This document shows positions 33,071 through 41,361 of a DNA stretch of 64,000 nucleotides, piece by piece. A program made the translations under genes and the position numbers. Source of the stretch: an uncultured Alphaproteobacteria bacterium (GTDB lineage: Bacteria > Pseudomonadota > Alphaproteobacteria > RF32 > CAG-239); contig CALXPT010000001.1 in NCBI GenBank assembly GCA_944390355.1, positions 111,115-175,114 on the forward strand. The letters are read 5' to 3'. The notes under the pieces were generated by a model. The model was given only the letters and a program-made list of their open reading frames with translations, searched no databases and was not told where the DNA came from. Each line of letters starts with the position of its first letter. Positions within the stretch are counted from its first letter, which is position 1.

Positions 33071-34171
33071 ATGTCAGATATTTCTTTAACCGCTAGTATG
33101 CGTACGAACTTGCTCTCTTTGCAGAACACTCAGTCTTTGATGGATCAAACTCAAGAGAGATTGTCTACCGGTAAAAAAGTTAACTCAGCTATTGATAACC
33201 CGTCTTCTTACTACACGGCTCAAAGTTTGAGCAACCGCGCAAGCGACTTGGATTCTTTGCTTGATAGTATGGGACAAGGTATTCAGACCATTAAAGCTGC
33301 TAACGAAGGTATCGAGGCTATTACTTCTTTCGTCCAACAGGCTAAGGCTGTTGCGAATACCGCTCGTGATACTTCCGGTGTGGCCGAGGCTAAAAGTGGA
33401 ACTACTTTTACTAAATTTGATGGTGATGTCAGTGTTACTATCGGCAATGAAACTTATACTGTTGCAGTTAATTCTACAGATCAGTCAGATATGCAGAAAT
33501 TGACAGAGAAGATTAAAGGCGATACTAAGGTTTCTGCTGCTTTAACTGCTACAGGATTAACGCTGAACTATGATGGTGGTGTCATGAAAGTTACCGGTAC
33601 AGATGGCAAGGATAAAGTTTCTATTTCCATTAAGGCTAACGACTTGAGCTTTAGTGCGACGATTGATACCGACTCGCGCGCTACTTCCGTTGATCAGTTT
33701 AACCAGATTGTTGACCAAATCAACCAGTTGGCTAACGACTCTTCTTATAAGGGCGTTAACTTGTTGAAAGGTGATGATTTAAAGGTTATTTTCAACGAAG
33801 ACCGTTCTTCTTATATTGAAGTTAAGGGTACTGATTTGACTGCCGCCGGTTTGGGTCTGAAAGAAATCACCAATGCTGATTGGGGAACTAACCAAGGTGT
33901 TGATGACACAATTACCGCCATTGAGGCTGCCGTTACACGTTTGCGTGATGTTGCTTCTGAGTTCGGTAACAACTATTCTATCGTGCAGACCCGTCAAGAT
34001 TTTACTGAAAATCTGATTAACGTCTTAGAAGAAGGTGCTGATGACTTGACATTGGCCGATATGAACGAAGAGTCTGCTAATATGCTTGCTCTGCAAACCA
34101 GACAGCAACTCGGTATTAACTCTTTGTCTTTGGCTTCTCAAGCCGCTCAGTCTGTCTTGCAGTTGTTCTAG
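33071..34171 (+). CDS. Flagellin, copy 2 of 4
   Basis: 366 residues. The constant N-terminus (MSDISLTASMRTNLLSLQNT) and C-terminus (ANMLALQTRQQLGINSLSLA) form the D0/D1 coiled coils that stack in the filament. The variable domain (about residues 105-215) starts SGVAEAKSGTTFTKFDGDVS and ends VSISIKANDLSFSATIDTDS, almost the same as copy 4. The residues that TLR5 recognises in enteric flagellins are replaced here by FVQQAKAVAN, as in other alphaproteobacterial flagellins. RBS GGGAG in the shared leader. Confidence 0.96.
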   Translation: MSDISLTASMRTNLLSLQNTQSLMDQTQERLSTGKKVNSAIDNPSSYYTAQSLSNRASDLDSLLDSMGQGIQTIKAANEGIEAITSFVQQAKAVANTARDTSGVAEAKSGTTFTKFDGDVSVTIGNETYTVAVNSTDQSDMQKLTEKIKGDTKVSAALTATGLTLNYDGGVMKVTGTDGKDKVSISIKANDLSFSATIDTDSRATSVDQFNQIVDQINQLANDSSYKGVNLLKGDDLKVIFNEDRSSYIEVKGTDLTAAGLGLKEITNADWGTNQGVDDTITAIEAAVTRLRDVASEFGNNYSIVQTRQDFTENLINVLEEGADDLTLADMNEESANMLALQTRQQLGINSLSLASQAAQSVLQLF

Positions 34172-34195
34172 TAGGCGCTGTAAGCAAGTTAAAAA

Positions 34196-34230
34196 GGAAG
34201 GAGATTGGGGAGGATCTCCTTCTTTTTTTG
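34196..34230 (+). terminator. Terminator of flagellin copy 2
   Basis: GAAGGAGAT (34197-34205) pairs with ATCTCCTTC (34214-34222), followed by a T7 run. The same hairpin follows copies 3 and 4. Confidence 0.92.
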
Positions 34231-34294
34231 TTCCAATTCTTAATATTAACCATTTGTTAATAATTTGGACGTTACGATTGATTATTCATAATTG

Positions 34295-34323
34295 TTGCAG
34301 ACGTGCAAAAATTATGCTATAAT
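34295..34323 (+). promoter_or_regulatory. Flagellin copy 3 promoter and leader hairpin
   Basis: TTGCAG (34295-34300), 17 bp, TATAAT (34318-34323), base for base as for copy 2, with the same ATGTCAT/ATGACAT leader hairpin. Confidence 0.8.
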
Positions 34324-34383
34324 GAAAAATGTCATTAGAAAAATGACATATTTATTAACCACAAGAATTTTGGGAGAAAAACC

Positions 34384-35535
34384 ATGTCAGATATTTCTTT
34401 AACCGCTAGTATGCGTACGAACTTGCTCTCTTTGCAGAACACTCAGTCTTTGATGGATCAAACTCAAGAGAGATTGTCTACCGGTAAAAAAGTTAACTCA
34501 GCTATTGATAACCCGTCTTCTTACTACACGGCTCAAAGCTTAAGCAACCGCGCAAGCGACTTGGATTCTTTGCTTGATAGTATGGGACAAGGCATTCAGA
34601 CTATTAAGGCCGCGAACGAGGGTATCGAGTCTATTACGGCTTTCGTCCAACAGGCTAAGGCTGTTGCGAATACCGCTCGTGATACTTCCGGTGCAGTCAG
34701 AATTGAAGCTAGTGAAGAATATGCTAATACCGGTGGGGATGTTACTGTTAAAATCGGTAAAAATGAATTTAATGTTAACATTGGTGCTTCCAGTGCTATA
34801 GATGCAGCTATTGGTACTCTTAACGATACGTCTGCCAGCGTTACTGCCGTTGGAAATACCGGTTTAACGTTGAAACAAGCTTTGTCAGATGCTAATTTGA
34901 CCTTTACAAAATCGGCTGATGGTAAAAAATTGATTTTGTCTGAGGTTGCATCGCCTGCTAAACCTACTGAAAAAGTTGAGGTTAGTGTTTCAAGTACCAT
35001 TAAAGGTGTTTCTTTGTCCGGTACAATTAATCCTGATGCTCGTAAAACTTCAATTAAGCAATATAATGAAATTATCGACCAAATTAACCAGTTGGCTAAT
35101 GATGCCTCTTATAAGGGCGTTAACTTGCTGAAAGGCGATGATTTGAAGGTTATTTTCAACGAAGACCGTTCTTCTTATATTGAAGTTAAGGGTACTGATT
35201 TGACTGCCGCCGGTTTGGGATTGAAAGAAATCGACAAAGCAGCTTGGGGAACTAACCAAGGTGTTGATGACACAATTACCGCCATTGAGGCTGCCGTTAC
35301 GCGTTTGCGTGATGTTGCTTCTGAGTTCGGTAACAACTACTCTATCGTGCAAACCCGTCAAGACTTTACCGAAAATCTGATTAACGTCTTAGAGGAAGGT
35401 GCTGATGACTTGACATTGGCCGATATGAACGAAGAGTCTGCCAACATGCTTGCTCTGCAAACCAGACAGCAACTCGGTATTAACTCTTTGTCTTTGGCTT
35501 CTCAAGCCGCTCAGTCCGTCTTACAGTTGTTCTAG
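34384..35535 (+). CDS. Flagellin, copy 3 of 4
   Basis: 383 residues, the longest copy. Ends are like copies 2 and 4, but the central domain is different: EEYANTGGDVTVKIGKNEFN and the closing SSTIKGVSLSGTINPDARKT resemble copy 1. This makes copy 3 a mosaic of type 2/4 ends and a type 1 centre. It should be incorporated into the same filament but expose another surface. Confidence 0.96.
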   Translation: MSDISLTASMRTNLLSLQNTQSLMDQTQERLSTGKKVNSAIDNPSSYYTAQSLSNRASDLDSLLDSMGQGIQTIKAANEGIESITAFVQQAKAVANTARDTSGAVRIEASEEYANTGGDVTVKIGKNEFNVNIGASSAIDAAIGTLNDTSASVTAVGNTGLTLKQALSDANLTFTKSADGKKLILSEVASPAKPTEKVEVSVSSTIKGVSLSGTINPDARKTSIKQYNEIIDQINQLANDASYKGVNLLKGDDLKVIFNEDRSSYIEVKGTDLTAAGLGLKEIDKAAWGTNQGVDDTITAIEAAVTRLRDVASEFGNNYSIVQTRQDFTENLINVLEEGADDLTLADMNEESANMLALQTRQQLGINSLSLASQAAQSVLQLF

Positions 35536-35560
35536 TAGGCTCTGTAAAATAGTTAAAAAA

Positions 35561-35594
35561 GAAGGAGATTGGGGAGGATCTCCTTCTTTTTTTG
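35561..35594 (+). terminator. Terminator of flagellin copy 3
   Basis: GAAGGAGAT (35561-35569) pairs with ATCTCCTTC (35578-35586), then a T7 run. Confidence 0.92.
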
Positions 35595-35669
35595 TTTTAA
35601 TATAAGAGATTTTCTTAATATTAACCATTTGTTAATAATTTGGACGTTACGATTGATTATTCATAATTG

Positions 35670-35698
35670 TTGCAGACGTGCAAAAATTATGCTATAAT
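35670..35698 (+). promoter_or_regulatory. Flagellin copy 4 promoter and leader hairpin
   Basis: TTGCAG (35670-35675), 17 bp, TATAAT (35693-35698), same as copies 2 and 3, followed by the same leader hairpin and ribosome-binding site. Confidence 0.8.
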
Positions 35699-35758
35699 GA
35701 AAAATGTCATTAGAAAAATGACATATTTATTAACCACAAGAATTTTGGGAGAAAAACC

Positions 35759-36862
35759 ATGTCAGATATTTCTTTAACCGCTAGTATGCGTACGAACTTG
35801 CTCTCTTTGCAGAACACTCAGTCTTTGATGGATCAAACTCAAGAGAGATTGTCTACCGGTAAAAAAGTTAACTCAGCTATTGATAACCCGTCTTCTTACT
35901 ACACGGCTCAAAGCTTAAGCAACCGCGCAAGCGACTTGGATTCTTTGCTTGATAGTATGGGACAAGGTATTCAGACCATTAAGGCCGCGAACGAGGGTAT
36001 TGAGGCTATTACTTCTTTCGTCCAACAGGCTAAGGCTGTTGCCAACACCGCTCGTGATACTTCCGGTGTGGCCGAGGCTGTAAGCGGAACTACTTTTACA
36101 GCATTTGATGGTGATGTCAGTGTTAATATCGGCAATGAAACTTATACTGTTACCGTTGCTTCAGGCGACGAAACAGATATTGAAACGCTCGCTAATAAAA
36201 TCGCTAATGATACTAAGGTTAAGCAAGCATTATCTGATGCTGGATTAACTTTATCAGGTGATAATGGCGAGGGCTTAAAAGTTGTCGGTACAGATGGGAA
36301 GGATAAGGTTTCTATTTCCATTAAGGCTAATGACTTGAGCTTTAGTGCGACGATTGATACCGACTCGCGCGCTACTTCCGTTGATCAGTTTAACCAGATT
36401 GTTGACCAAATCAACCAGTTGGCTAACGACTCTTCTTATAAGGGCGTTAACTTGTTGAAAGGTGATGATTTAAAGGTTATTTTCAACGAAGACCGTTCTT
36501 CTTATATTGAAGTTAAGGGTACTGATTTGACTGCCGCCGGTTTGGGTCTGAAAGAAATCACCAATGCTGATTGGGGAACTAACCAAGGTGTTGATGATAC
36601 GATTTCTGCCATTGAGGCTGCCGTTACGCGTTTGCGTGATGTTGCTTCTGAGTTCGGTAACAACTATTCTATCGTGCAGACCCGTCAAGACTTTACCGAA
36701 AATCTGATTAACGTCTTAGAGGAAGGTGCTGATGACTTGACATTGGCCGATATGAACGAAGAGTCTGCCAACATGCTTGCTCTGCAAACCAGACAGCAAC
36801 TCGGTATTAACTCTTTGTCTTTGGCTTCTCAAGCCGCTCAGTCCGTCTTACAGTTGTTCTAG
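35759..36862 (+). CDS. Flagellin, copy 4 of 4
   Basis: 367 residues. Variable domain of the copy 2 type (SGVAEAVSGTTFTAFDGDVS, VSISIKANDLSFSATIDTDS), with substitutions concentrated in about residues 130-175. Constant regions nearly identical to copies 2 and 3. It is the last gene of the array and converges on hydF. Confidence 0.96.
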   Translation: MSDISLTASMRTNLLSLQNTQSLMDQTQERLSTGKKVNSAIDNPSSYYTAQSLSNRASDLDSLLDSMGQGIQTIKAANEGIEAITSFVQQAKAVANTARDTSGVAEAVSGTTFTAFDGDVSVNIGNETYTVTVASGDETDIETLANKIANDTKVKQALSDAGLTLSGDNGEGLKVVGTDGKDKVSISIKANDLSFSATIDTDSRATSVDQFNQIVDQINQLANDSSYKGVNLLKGDDLKVIFNEDRSSYIEVKGTDLTAAGLGLKEITNADWGTNQGVDDTISAIEAAVTRLRDVASEFGNNYSIVQTRQDFTENLINVLEEGADDLTLADMNEESANMLALQTRQQLGINSLSLASQAAQSVLQLF

Positions 36863-36886
36863 TAGGCTCTGTAAAATAGTTAAAAA

Positions 36887-36920
36887 AGAAGGAGATTGGG
36901 GAGGATCTCCTTCTTTTTTT
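36887..36920. terminator. Bidirectional terminator between flagellin 4 and hydF
   Basis: GAAGGAGAT (36888-36896) with ATCTCCTTC (36904-36912). A T-run on the right and an A-run on the left make it usable for both converging genes. Confidence 0.88.
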
Positions 36921-36931
36921 GTTTCTTTATC

Positions 36932-38137
36932 TTACAGATTTTTGTAGGTTTCAGACACGCCTTTGAAAACCTCTATCACTCGAGGCAAAGCGTGTGTTAA
37001 TTCCGAGATGCAGACGCCGTAATTGGTTATCGGGACGCCTGCTTGTTCGCAACGGTTGATGCGGCTCAAAATTAAACGTCTCGGCGACATACAGCCCCCG
37101 CAATGTATCACCAGTTTATATTCTTCCAAATTATCGGGGAAATCGCACCCCGCTATATGAACAAACTCCGGATTTTTGCCGGTTATTTTACGTATAAGAT
37201 TGGGGATTTTAACACGGCCGATGTCATTTTTATCCGCATGGTGCGTGCAAGATTCCGCAACCAAAACCTTATCCCCGTCTTGGAGCTTGCGAACCACCTT
37301 TACGCCCTCCACCAACTTAAATAAATCTCCTTTCAATCGCGCAAACAAAATCGAAAATGTGGTGAGCGGAACATCCAAAGGTGTCAGTCTATTAACCATA
37401 TCAACCACACTCGAATCGGTTATGACTAAATCGGGCTTGTTCTTAAACCGGCTCAAAGCCTCGGCGTATTCACTCTCTTTGACTGACGTTACCGTACACC
37501 CCTTGTCCAGACAATCTCTTATTACATGAACCTGCAAGGGCAAAAGTCTGCCTTTCGGGGCTTGGTCATCCAAAGGGATTACCAGCACGACGTTGCTGTG
37601 CTCTTTAACCAAATCGCCGATTATGCTCGGGGCGGCAAATGTTTCTTCCGGTGCTTTTTTGATTAGCTCCGCCTTAAACATATTCAAAACTTTATCTCTT
37701 GATGACTTGTCGGTCGAATTGACCACAATACCGTCGGTTTGAGTTATATCAAACTTATCTGCTTTATTATAAACCTTTATCAGCGGCAAAGCTCTTTTTT
37801 CAACCTCTTGGATGATTTGGCGTTCAACATCGCCTATTTCACCTCCTTCACAGACCAAGACCGCAACATCGGCTTTATCAAGGCTCTTTAAACTCCTTGC
37901 CATACGCTCCCGCCCAAGCTTGGTTTCATCGCCAAAGCCTGCCGTATCCAACCAAACAACCGGACCTAAGGGTATCAACTCTTGTGTTTTTTCAACAACA
38001 TCGGTGGTCGTGCCGGCAATCTCGGATGTGATGGATATATCTTGTCCCGCTACCAAATTCAAAAAGCTGGACTTTCCCGAATTAACCCTGCCTAGTAATG
38101 CTATGTGCAATCTTAATGCTTTTTGCGTTTTTTCCAT
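36932..38137 (-). CDS. hydF: [FeFe]-hydrogenase maturation GTPase HydF
   Basis: 401 residues, family length. The GTPase domain has G1 GRVNSGKSSFLN (about residue 16), G3 DTAGFGDE and G4 YNKADKF. The C-terminal iron-sulfur region carries CTH (in AESCTHHADKND) and HCGGC (in VIHCGGCMSPRR), the CxH...HCxxC ligand set specific for HydF. HydF is the scaffold on which HydE and HydG build the 2Fe subcluster before transfer to the hydrogenase. No HydE, HydG or hydrogenase gene is in the window. Third in a tatD-tcdA-hydF run. Confidence 0.93.
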   Translation of the reverse strand: MEKTQKALRLHIALLGRVNSGKSSFLNLVAGQDISITSEIAGTTTDVVEKTQELIPLGPVVWLDTAGFGDETKLGRERMARSLKSLDKADVAVLVCEGGEIGDVERQIIQEVEKRALPLIKVYNKADKFDITQTDGIVVNSTDKSSRDKVLNMFKAELIKKAPEETFAAPSIIGDLVKEHSNVVLVIPLDDQAPKGRLLPLQVHVIRDCLDKGCTVTSVKESEYAEALSRFKNKPDLVITDSSVVDMVNRLTPLDVPLTTFSILFARLKGDLFKLVEGVKVVRKLQDGDKVLVAESCTHHADKNDIGRVKIPNLIRKITGKNPEFVHIAGCDFPDNLEEYKLVIHCGGCMSPRRLILSRINRCEQAGVPITNYGVCISELTHALPRVIEVFKGVSETYKNL

Positions 38138-38144
38138 TGTGTAT

Positions 38145-38888
38145 TTATCCCTGTTTTTGGCCGCACAGGCGTGATATTGCCTCGTTGGCTATTGTTAGTC
38201 CAAAAATTGCCGTGATTGTCGGCAGAGACCCTAAAATCGGGCGAAAATGCCCTCTTTCTTCTTTTCGCTCTGCTGATAAACTCTTTTGCGGCGTTTCGAT
38301 TGAAGAAACGCAGGTGATTTTGGTTAAATCTACCCCCTCTGTCTTCAAACGGCGGCGCAGCTCTCTGGCCAATGAATCGCCTTGGGTTTGATTTAGCGTG
38401 CAGACCTTTATTTTTGCACTATCTTGCTTTAAGGCTGCTCCCATGGATGATATAAACGGAATGTTCTTTGCCATCAAAGCCTTTATCAACGCACATTTTG
38501 AGGGTAGAGAATCTATGGCATCTATCACAAAATCAACCCTTTCTTCCAGCAATTCTTCAATATTGCTCTCATCAACATACAGTTTTTTTACCTTGATGTT
38601 GGCATGCGGATTTATGTCGGCCGCCCGCCTTGATGCTACTGTGGTTTTTAATTCTCCTATCGTGGAATCTAATGCTAATATCTGGCGGTTGATGTTCGTT
38701 TCTTCCACTCTATCAAAATCTACCAAAATTAAGTTTTCTACTCCCGCGCGCGCTATTCCTTCCAACGCATAGCCTCCGACCGCTCCCAGCCCGATTATCA
38801 TCACCGTGGAATCTTGAAGGCGGCTCAACGCCTCATCTCCTAAAAATGCCCGTGTGCGGCAAAAGCGTTTGTCTTCAATATGTGCCAT
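38145..38888 (-). CDS. tcdA: tRNA threonylcarbamoyladenosine dehydratase TcdA
   Basis: 247 residues. An E1-like ThiF fold: FCRTRAFLGDEALSRLQDST at the start, nucleotide loop IIGLGAVGGYALEGIARAGV, and VDFDRVEETNINRQ. These features, including TKITCVSSIETP near residue 190, match TcdA/CsdL, which cyclises t6A37 of tRNA to ct6A using ATP. It overlaps tatD by 14 bp and precedes hydF by 7 bp. Confidence 0.9.
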   Translation of the reverse strand: MAHIEDKRFCRTRAFLGDEALSRLQDSTVMIIGLGAVGGYALEGIARAGVENLILVDFDRVEETNINRQILALDSTIGELKTTVASRRAADINPHANIKVKKLYVDESNIEELLEERVDFVIDAIDSLPSKCALIKALMAKNIPFISSMGAALKQDSAKIKVCTLNQTQGDSLARELRRRLKTEGVDLTKITCVSSIETPQKSLSAERKEERGHFRPILGSLPTITAIFGLTIANEAISRLCGQKQG

Positions 38889-39621
38889 TGATTATTCCTT
38901 GTGAATTTTGGTATATGGTTTGCGCCAATTCCTCCGCGTCTTCTTGGCGCATTTTCGCAATCTCTTGCAGTAAATACGGCAAGTTCAGCGGCGTGTTTTG
39001 CTCCCCTTTTATCAAGCCTTGATAGGGACTGTCCGTCTCTAACAAAATTTTTTCTTTTGGTGTTTGTTTTAGAATCTCTGCACGTTCCTTGTTCCTCAAT
39101 ATTGACAGCGAAAATGAGATATAGCCCCCGTTTTGCAAAATCTGCCGTGCCTGCTCCAAGCTCCCGCTAAACGAATGGATTACATACACGCTCTTTTTCA
39201 GCTCCGGCCAAAATTTTTCCAGCATACCGCCGCTTTTGACCGAATGTATCAATATTGCCCTTTTATAATTTTGCGCCAATTCTATCTGCGCGGCAAAAAG
39301 TTTTTCCTGCTTTTCTCTTTCGGGTTTCAACCCGTCTAGGCCGCACTCGCCCACCATGCTCCTTGGATATTGCCGCAGATAAGTTTCCAACTTTAGAATC
39401 GCGTCTTCTGCCGCTTTATCAACATACCAAGGATGTATCCCAAACGCCGCCGTTATCCCCTCATATTCTTCCGACAACTTGGCAACCCTTGACCAATCTT
39501 TTTCTGATGTCGAAACGCAGATAAAACCCTCAATGCCCGCATCAATGCTCTTTTTTATAAGCTGCGGCGTATAATTTGCATTGAAGTCTTGCAAATGAAT
39601 GTGCGTGTCGATAAACTTCAT
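38875..39621 (-). CDS. tatD: TatD family metal-dependent hydrolase
   Basis: 248 residues. TIM-barrel amidohydrolase fold. Metal ligands are visible: FIDTHIHLQDF at the N-terminus, MVGECGLDG (Glu), ILIHSVKSG and VIHSFSGSLEQA (His), and the final Asp in LLETDSPYQ. Members are 3'-5' DNA/RNA exonucleases or deoxyribonucleases in stress and repair. First gene of the tatD-tcdA-hydF run; divergent from alr by about 40 bp. Confidence 0.92.
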   Translation of the reverse strand: MKFIDTHIHLQDFNANYTPQLIKKSIDAGIEGFICVSTSEKDWSRVAKLSEEYEGITAAFGIHPWYVDKAAEDAILKLETYLRQYPRSMVGECGLDGLKPEREKQEKLFAAQIELAQNYKRAILIHSVKSGGMLEKFWPELKKSVYVIHSFSGSLEQARQILQNGGYISFSLSILRNKERAEILKQTPKEKILLETDSPYQGLIKGEQNTPLNLPYLLQEIAKMRQEDAEELAQTIYQNSQGIINGTY

Positions 39622-39662
39622 TATTATTTTTCCTTCTAACCTGTTGATGAGTGTATGCAGTT

Positions 39663-40754
39663 ATGAGTATTTTGACAAGACCTATCTTTGAAATAAACCT
39701 GAAAAATTTGCTTAAAAACTATCAGACTTTGCAAAAAATCGCCTCGCACGCCATTGCCGCCGCCGTGGTTAAAGACGATGCTTACGGGCTTGGGGCTGAA
39801 CGTGTGGCACAATATCTTTATGAAAAGGCCGGATGTCGGTGCTTTTTTGTGGCGCATGGCATTGAGGGCGAAATTGTTCGCAAAGCCGCTCCCGAGGCGC
39901 AAATTTATGTTTTACAGGGAATCGGCGAAGACTCTTTGGAATCTTTCAAAAATGCTCATCTTATCCCTGTTATCAGCTCGCCGCAGATGCTCGAATTTTG
40001 GAAGAAAAACCGCTTTTTTGATACCAAGGTCATGATTAATATTGAAACAGGTCTCAATCGCTTGGGCTTTAGAGAAAAAGAACTTGAAGCCCTCTCTCCC
40101 GAAGACAAAGATTTGTTTGGCTGCGTCATGTCGCATTTGGCCTGTGGGGACGAAAAAGACCATTTTATGAACGAGCACCAGCTCAGCAACTTTAAACGGC
40201 TGAAAGAGAAGTTTTTTCCTAACCTTAGAGCCTCCCTCTCCGCCTCGGACGGAACTTTTTTGGGGGCTAAATTTCAGTTTGATATCGTTCGCTTAGGCGC
40301 GGCTCTCTATGGTATCAACACCGCCCCTTACCGCGAAAATCAGATGCTCCCTGTGGTTACTCTCAAAGCTCCCGTGTTGCAAATCGCCGACCTTCCCAAA
40401 GGCGACTTTGTCGGCTATTCCGCAACTTATCGCGCCGCATCTGAGCGCAAAATCGCTATTGTTTCCATCGGGTATGGCGACGGCGTGCCACGCGCGCTCT
40501 CTAATGTCGGAAAGCTCTTTTTCCCGCGCGGCGACAAGCTGTTTGAGGCACGCATTATCGGGCGTATCTCCATGGACAATATTATTTGTGATATTACCGA
40601 TATTCCCGATGTTGAGTTCGGCGAATATGCTTTTCTTCTCAATGATTTTTACACCCTTGATGATATGGGGCGCGACGCAGGGACTATCAGTTATGAAATT
40701 TTATCCCGCCTTGGCAAAAATCCACGCAAGATTTTAGTTGAAAACAAGGGTTGA
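39663..40754 (+). CDS. alr: Alanine racemase
   Basis: 363 residues from the ATG at 39663; a GTG at 39651 is the alternative, and neither has a strong Shine-Dalgarno. The PLP lysine lies in AAVVKDDAYGLG and the second catalytic Tyr in VGYSATYRA. Further landmarks are ETGLNRLGF, SIGYGDGVPRAL and GRISMDNIICDI. It makes D-alanine for peptidoglycan. The next gene starts 58 bp after its stop. Confidence 0.93.
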   Translation: MSILTRPIFEINLKNLLKNYQTLQKIASHAIAAAVVKDDAYGLGAERVAQYLYEKAGCRCFFVAHGIEGEIVRKAAPEAQIYVLQGIGEDSLESFKNAHLIPVISSPQMLEFWKKNRFFDTKVMINIETGLNRLGFREKELEALSPEDKDLFGCVMSHLACGDEKDHFMNEHQLSNFKRLKEKFFPNLRASLSASDGTFLGAKFQFDIVRLGAALYGINTAPYRENQMLPVVTLKAPVLQIADLPKGDFVGYSATYRAASERKIAIVSIGYGDGVPRALSNVGKLFFPRGDKLFEARIIGRISMDNIICDITDIPDVEFGEYAFLLNDFYTLDDMGRDAGTISYEILSRLGKNPRKILVENKG

Positions 40755-40812
40755 TATTTTTGATTTTGCGCATATCTCTTCTTCTGAAAAAAATTTTTTT
40801 CGGAGGTTCTTT

Positions 40813-41301
40813 ATGTGGCGGAAATTTACTTTAGCTCTTGTGTCTTGTTCGGTTTTGTTTGCCGGTGTTGCTTATGCGCAATATGCGTCTTCTTTTAACG
40901 GATATTACGGCGATAACGGCGTTTATAATCAGAATTATAGTCCAAACGGAAAGCCGATTGTATTTTTGTTTTACAACAATGAGCCTTGTGATAGTTGTGC
41001 CGAAGCCATGTATTATGTCGAGCAGGCTTTTGCCAACAACTGGCAAGGCGTCTACAACCTCGAAATGATTAATTATGACGAAGAAGAAGCTCAGGGCGAT
41101 GATAATTATGCCGCGGCTTATAACCTCTATGCACCTCTGGTTATGGTTTTACAAGATGTGAACGAAAACGGGCGTTTCACCAACTATCTCAAAATTCCTT
41201 ACGATATGGATGACTTTACCCCCTATCGCTTTCAAGAAGTTATGATGAGTGAAGTTTCTACCTTTTTTGAAGATTACAACGACCCTTACGCTCCTTATTA
41301 A
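40813..41301 (+). CDS. Secreted thioredoxin-fold-like protein with CxxC
   Basis: 162 residues from the ATG at 40813 (CGGAGG upstream); an open frame reaching back to 40738 into alr is not used. A signal peptide (LALVSCSVLFAGVAYA) precedes a YxxN-rich stretch. PIVFLFYNNEPCDSCAEAMY then places a CDSC pair at the end of a strand, as in thioredoxins. LVMVLQDVNENGRFTNYLKI would be a following strand-turn. No cis-Pro is obvious. A periplasmic redox or disulfide role is possible but not proven. Confidence 0.65.
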   Translation: MWRKFTLALVSCSVLFAGVAYAQYASSFNGYYGDNGVYNQNYSPNGKPIVFLFYNNEPCDSCAEAMYYVEQAFANNWQGVYNLEMINYDEEEAQGDDNYAAAYNLYAPLVMVLQDVNENGRFTNYLKIPYDMDDFTPYRFQEVMMSEVSTFFEDYNDPYAPY

Positions 41302-41315
41302 AAAAATATTGCCCA

Positions 41316-41352
41316 TGAAAAAACTCTTGAATTTTTTCAAGAGTTTTTTGTT
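41316..41352. terminator. Bidirectional terminator
   Basis: AAAAAACTCTTGA (41318-41330) pairs perfectly with TCAAGAGTTTTTT (41337-41349) around a 6-nt loop, between converging genes. Confidence 0.88.
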
Positions 41353-41361
41353 GTTTTCTTT

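Larger units (their letters stand above)
32930..36862 (+). repeat. Three tandem copies of a promoter-leader-flagellin unit
   Basis: Units begin with a ~140-bp upstream segment that is almost identical at 32930-33070, 34240-34383 and 35615-35758. Each is followed by a flagellin gene; start-to-start periods are 1313 and 1375 bp. The first ~300 and last ~330 bp of each gene are also nearly identical at DNA level. Copies 3 and 4 share even their 3' region (GTAGGCTCTGTAAAATAG). The middle of the genes varies. This pattern indicates recent duplication with gene conversion at both ends. Confidence 0.9.

Noticed and set aside
32930-36862. CRISPR or transposon repeats
   Set aside because: The repeats are whole flagellin genes with promoters and terminators; no short regularly spaced repeats, no transposase.
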